DNA from: Blasia pusilla
Taxonomy: Eukaryota > Marchantiophyta > Marchantiopsida > Blasiales
Direction: 5' to 3'
NCBI GenBank assembly: GCA_050084515.1
Contig: CM114271.1
Location: 33,480,001 to 33,544,000, forward strand
DNA: 64,000 bases
The notes beneath the pieces were generated by a model. It saw nothing but the letters and a program-made list of their open reading frames with translations. It had not been told where the DNA came from and ran no database searches. This document shows positions 60,826 through 64,000 of the stretch, one piece after another (position 1 is the first letter of the stretch; every line of letters begins with the position of its first letter). A program made the position numbers and the translations under genes.

Positions 60826-61832
60826 TTATGGTCGTGATGGCATGGATGACACTTGCATTAGTTTTTTCTCAGCCATATCTAGGTTGACTATCCATGTGAG
60901 ACAGTTGAGGTCCATCACCTGTCCCAACAACTGTCTTTGAGATGCCTTAGTCATACCTGGCACCACCGTAGTACCTGTAGAAAATCCCATGGCGCGCTCG
61001 CGCTCATTTGTTGTAGGCTCCTCCAATGCTTGGGTCACCTCATCCCAAATCATGTCTGGCCCTCCCTAATGAAAGGCATGGGATGCTAGGAAGCTCACCA
61101 GCGTAGGTAAGGTTTCCCTCAACTTCCCCACCCTATTGGCCATCGCCAACGATGGTCTATCATCCTGCGTCACCACTTAAGATCAACGCCTTGAGCCCAA
61201 AATAGCATCCACTATGAGATGTGGTGCTCTGTGGACTCCATCGTATGCTCGACTCAATACCTGTGATAGTATCAGGTTCGTCCACCACAGTCGTGGACGG
61301 TGGATGCGTGATCCAACTCTCACTGCATCTAAGAACACAACATGTCCCAACCAAGACCTCATCTGATGCACCCTCATCCTCACACGTGCACGAGTGTCTC
61401 CCAACAATAGCATGTTCTCCAAAATGTATGCCGAAGAACATGTTTGACTCTCTTGCAAATGTCGTACTACTCACAACATCTCCCAAAATATCCCTGACCT
61501 CAGATCGTGCAATCCAAACCCTCCGCCAACTAATGAATGACTGTGACATGGCCATCCAACAATCACCAAATGAATGGTGCCAACTCTATCCAGATCCTGC
61601 GCCCCCACCAAAGAGATGTCGGTGGGTAGTGTATGTTGATATCCCCATACTGTTGATAGCGGCAACAACTCATGATACCTTTGGACCAATCCTACCACGT
61701 GATGTAATGATACTCGCCGTGGGGTCTCTTCTCTCTCCACATAAAGTTACTTGATGCATCTGTATGCCCGCCTGCATTATCGCAGCCAATCCAGTGCTAA
61801 TCCCTCCAAAGAGATCTAACACCCTAACACTC
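60826..61832 (-). pseudogene. Element D C5 cytosine methyltransferase, all motifs present
   Basis: Motif I VLDLFGGISTGLAA (61832-61795), motif IV HLVIVGWPC (61567-61543, Cys kept, following Gln changed to His), motif VI YILENM (Val to Met, 61432-61409), motif VIII RPRLWWTN (61300-61274), motif IX-like ERAMGFSTGT (near 60990), motif X-like LLGQVMDLNCLTW (60945-60905). Frames change between motifs I and IV and again before motif IX. It confirms the length (about 310 residues) and order seen in A. Confidence 0.88.
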
Positions 61833-62860
61833 CCCTCTGGACACTGCCACACAACGGGTGTGGTATCTAGTGGGGTCAGCGTCTCCACTCCAAGTGCCCG
61901 ATCGCAACTTGACTCTCGCTGCTCCGGGATAAAATCATAACTCCACGCATGCCTCACAAGGTTGTCGGTATTCCTCTCTAGCTCTCGAGTTGTACAACAC
62001 AATGGTGAAGAGGTCTCACCAACATGGGAAGAGACACCCGCCATGGCCTGTCTCTTCGTGGGACTATCCGCTACTGGAACATCCTCCGCATGTGCGTTCC
62101 CCTCCAACAACTTACTTGGTTAGCTAACACTACCTGTGAAAGCTACCAACGTAGTCACAGACTCGTCTCGTGATCGACCACTTCATCCCGCAAATGGCAT
62201 GGGTAATTGACTCATTCACCCGTCACCTGATTGCAACCATGGCCGATAAGCAAAAGTCTCCTCCCAGAAGTCAAGTATGAATCCTAGGGGATATAATACT
62301 AGATTCCCCACCAACACATCGTACGACTCAACTACTATTATGATCGCACGTGTGCGTACCATAGCACTATCCATCGCATGCTCTGGCTGAACTATCACAA
62401 CCATCTCCTCTCGAGTCATACACTGCGTGGGTGACTTGCCCCCAATTGAGGTCTGTATCTAGAAGGGACAAGGCTCAATGTCGGCCTTCCGTAACCCCAA
62501 CGCTAAACACGCCGTCTTCCCTAACATCAAGGGCTGCGCTTCCAAATCAAGTAGGACGCACTGCGGGTTGTATACTATCCCCATCGGACTAACCAAGCGA
62601 AATACTCCAGCTCGGTTATCCAGCAACACTACGCCATGTGTCACCATTGCTCTCTCTATAGCTAGTTGAGCTGGCATACCTGCCAACTTCTCCGCTGCCG
62701 CATGCCATGACTCTGTGGGGGACGTCCCGAGCACCTGCTTCGAGAGAAAGTCCACCACCTCCTCAACTAACTCTGAACAAGAGGCTTTCACCTCTCCACG
62801 CTCACACAACGTGGCAGCTAGCCGAAACACCTCACCTGGTCCAACTCCCAACGTCGCCAA
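61833..62860 (-). pseudogene. Element D aspartic protease and linker
   Basis: 62860-62459 has LAATLCERGEVKASC, MPAQLAIERAMVTHGVV and RLVSPMGIVYNPQCVLLD. The active site reads DLE instead of DSG, so it is inactive. The second block SYDVLVGNLVLYPLGF is near 62310. TPLDTTPVVWQ runs directly into methyltransferase motif I in the same frame, which shows the two are fused in one polyprotein. Confidence 0.8.
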
Positions 62861-63259
62861 CTCTATGGCGGAAATAGCGAAGTCTGGCTCACTCTGGTGG
62901 CCACCTCCAACACTATGGTCGACACTAACTCCACTCGAACCGGCATAGGAGTTATCACTCCAACTCTTTGTGACGTTGACGTACCTGCCTTAGGTACTGC
63001 TGGTCGTCAAGGCACCATCAATGGTGTGTGTAGTGCCTCCGACAATGTGAATGATTGTGCAACCCTGGCCTGCCACCCAATCGGTCCCCTCCGATGGGTC
63101 AATCTCAACTCCACCTCTCGAAGGCTAAGTGCCTCTCGTAGCACCCTGAGTCACCACTACTGCCGCCTCAACGTGAGCTGCACTACACATACACCCCATA
63201 CAAGCGAGGTCCTCACCCGGGTTAGGGTAAGAGGTAGAAGCTAGAGCCACACTAGTTGC

Positions 63260-64000
63260 TCACGGCTCCGTGCCTTCCCGAAATTGCATCATCGTCATGA
63301 TAGCAATCCTCTTCTCCAACTCATCGATGCGTGAGAGAAGTGCCAAATTGGTGCTCCTACCCTGCTCCATCTCCTCTGGCTGGTGGTGGTCCTCTACCAC
63401 CACGTCCATGAATAACTCCCTGACCTCCTCCAAGACAACCGCCCCCTGGCCCTCGCCCTACCTTTGCACGTGCCTCTCGACAAAGTTCAAAACATCTATC
63501 CCTAGTGTGACCATATCTATGGCAATAGTCACACAAGTACTGTGGTGGGGCCATCCTCTGTGGCTCCTGAGCAATCGGAGGCGTTGGTGGTCCTCTCCCA
63601 TGTTGTGTGCAGTCTCTCTGCCTATGGGCCCCTCCACACGTCCAACAAGATAACATCGGTCCCTACTGGGCAACATATGTAGGTACGGGTCGTTGCCTCA
63701 TAGGCTCATGGTGACCCCCCTGCTCTCTCACCACACTGGCCCGCTCCCGTGGTACATGTGCTCGTTGGGGCACTTGTGGGATCACCGTCGCTCGTGGACC
63801 CGTCAACTCTCAAGAAAATCCAGCCGTCACTACGTGCTCCTGAATCATGTTGAGTTTAATATGCTCAGACAACTCAAAGACCACCTTCACTGTGGGCTTC
63901 GTTGTGTGAATCACTACCGAATCTCAAACTCTCCTCGGTAGTTCTCGATCTAGAATCCGTACCAATACTGGACTGAGCGCGCCTCAATCACTCCATACGT
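63260..64000 (-). pseudogene. Element D gag C-terminus with two zinc knuckles, truncated by window edge
   Basis: 63660-63470 shows CWTCGGAHRQRDC (C-x2-C-x3-H-x4-C) and CDYCHRYGHTRDRC (C-x2-C-x4-H-x4-C), then a Gly/Arg-rich tail (GRGGRGPPPARG). Further right, fragments in other frames (IEARSVQYWYGF, FELSEHIKLNM) match C gag (DQTVQFWYGILD, FALSKKIELNM). Confidence 0.8.

Larger units (their letters stand above)
56682..64000 (-). mobile_element. Element D: Ty3/gypsy with full-length methyltransferase and PHD finger, 5' end outside window
   Basis: Minus strand. From right: gag C-terminus, protease, methyltransferase with all motifs, RT, RNase H, integrase, PHD finger, polypurine tract, X, Y, X'. 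Its outer end TGTCATGCGC (element orientation GCGCATGACA) is at 56682. It is the same general family as A but its terminal sequences differ. Several stops and frameshifts are present. The 5' repeat and part of gag lie beyond the right edge. Confidence 0.9.

Noticed and set aside
1-64000. tRNA genes, CRISPR arrays and bacterial-type operons
   Set aside because: None seen. GT-AG introns, nested LTR elements and PF20 show a eukaryotic nuclear sequence.

Overview
The window is nuclear DNA of a streptophyte, most likely a seed-free land plant. Two intron-containing host genes support this. One is a glycine-rich secreted or membrane protein of a plant-wide family (left edge, minus strand). The other is a complete 13-exon gene for PF20/SPAG16, a WD40 protein of the ciliary central pair (44.8-52.7 kb, plus strand). 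PF20 is kept only where flagella are made, so the host should have swimming sperm (bryophyte, lycophyte, fern, cycad or Ginkgo, or a charophyte alga). I cannot name the species.

Layout. 0-3.7 kb: glycine-rich protein gene, running off the left edge. 3.7-12.8 kb: no recognisable gene, with microsatellites and small tandem duplications. 12.8-22.8 kb: decayed Ty3/gypsy element A (plus). 22.8-24.7 kb: minus-strand fragment of a related element (E). 25.3-40.5 kb: a degenerate Ty1/copia element (plus) split by two gypsy elements, B (25509-30845, minus, internally deleted) and C (about 31.8-39.0 kb, minus). C is followed by a plus-strand LTR carrying a 5S-rRNA-derived segment. 44.8-52.7 kb: PF20. 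56.7-64.0 kb: gypsy element D (minus), running off the right edge.

The gypsy elements are the main interest. Where the regions survive, the order is gag (two zinc knuckles), aspartic protease, C5 cytosine DNA methyltransferase, reverse transcriptase, RNase H, integrase, PHD finger. The element therefore carries an epigenetic writer between protease and RT, and a candidate histone-tail reader at the integrase C-terminus, where chromoviruses carry a chromodomain. Methyltransferase motifs I, IV, VI, VIII and IX/X are in the usual order (DNMT3-like), not the permuted order of plant DRM enzymes. Retrotransposon-encoded methyltransferases have been reported in dinoflagellates and charophyte algae; I know of no report of one combined with a PHD finger, or in a land plant.

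A second oddity is the termini. A, B and D do not end in ordinary LTRs. A and B start with block Y alone and end with X-Y-X, and D shows the same X-Y-X end (split direct repeats). For B this is anchored by a 4-bp target duplication inside a copia reading frame that reads through when B is removed. All copies carry stops, frameshifts or deletions, so none looks autonomous, though C keeps uninterrupted RT and integrase reading frames.
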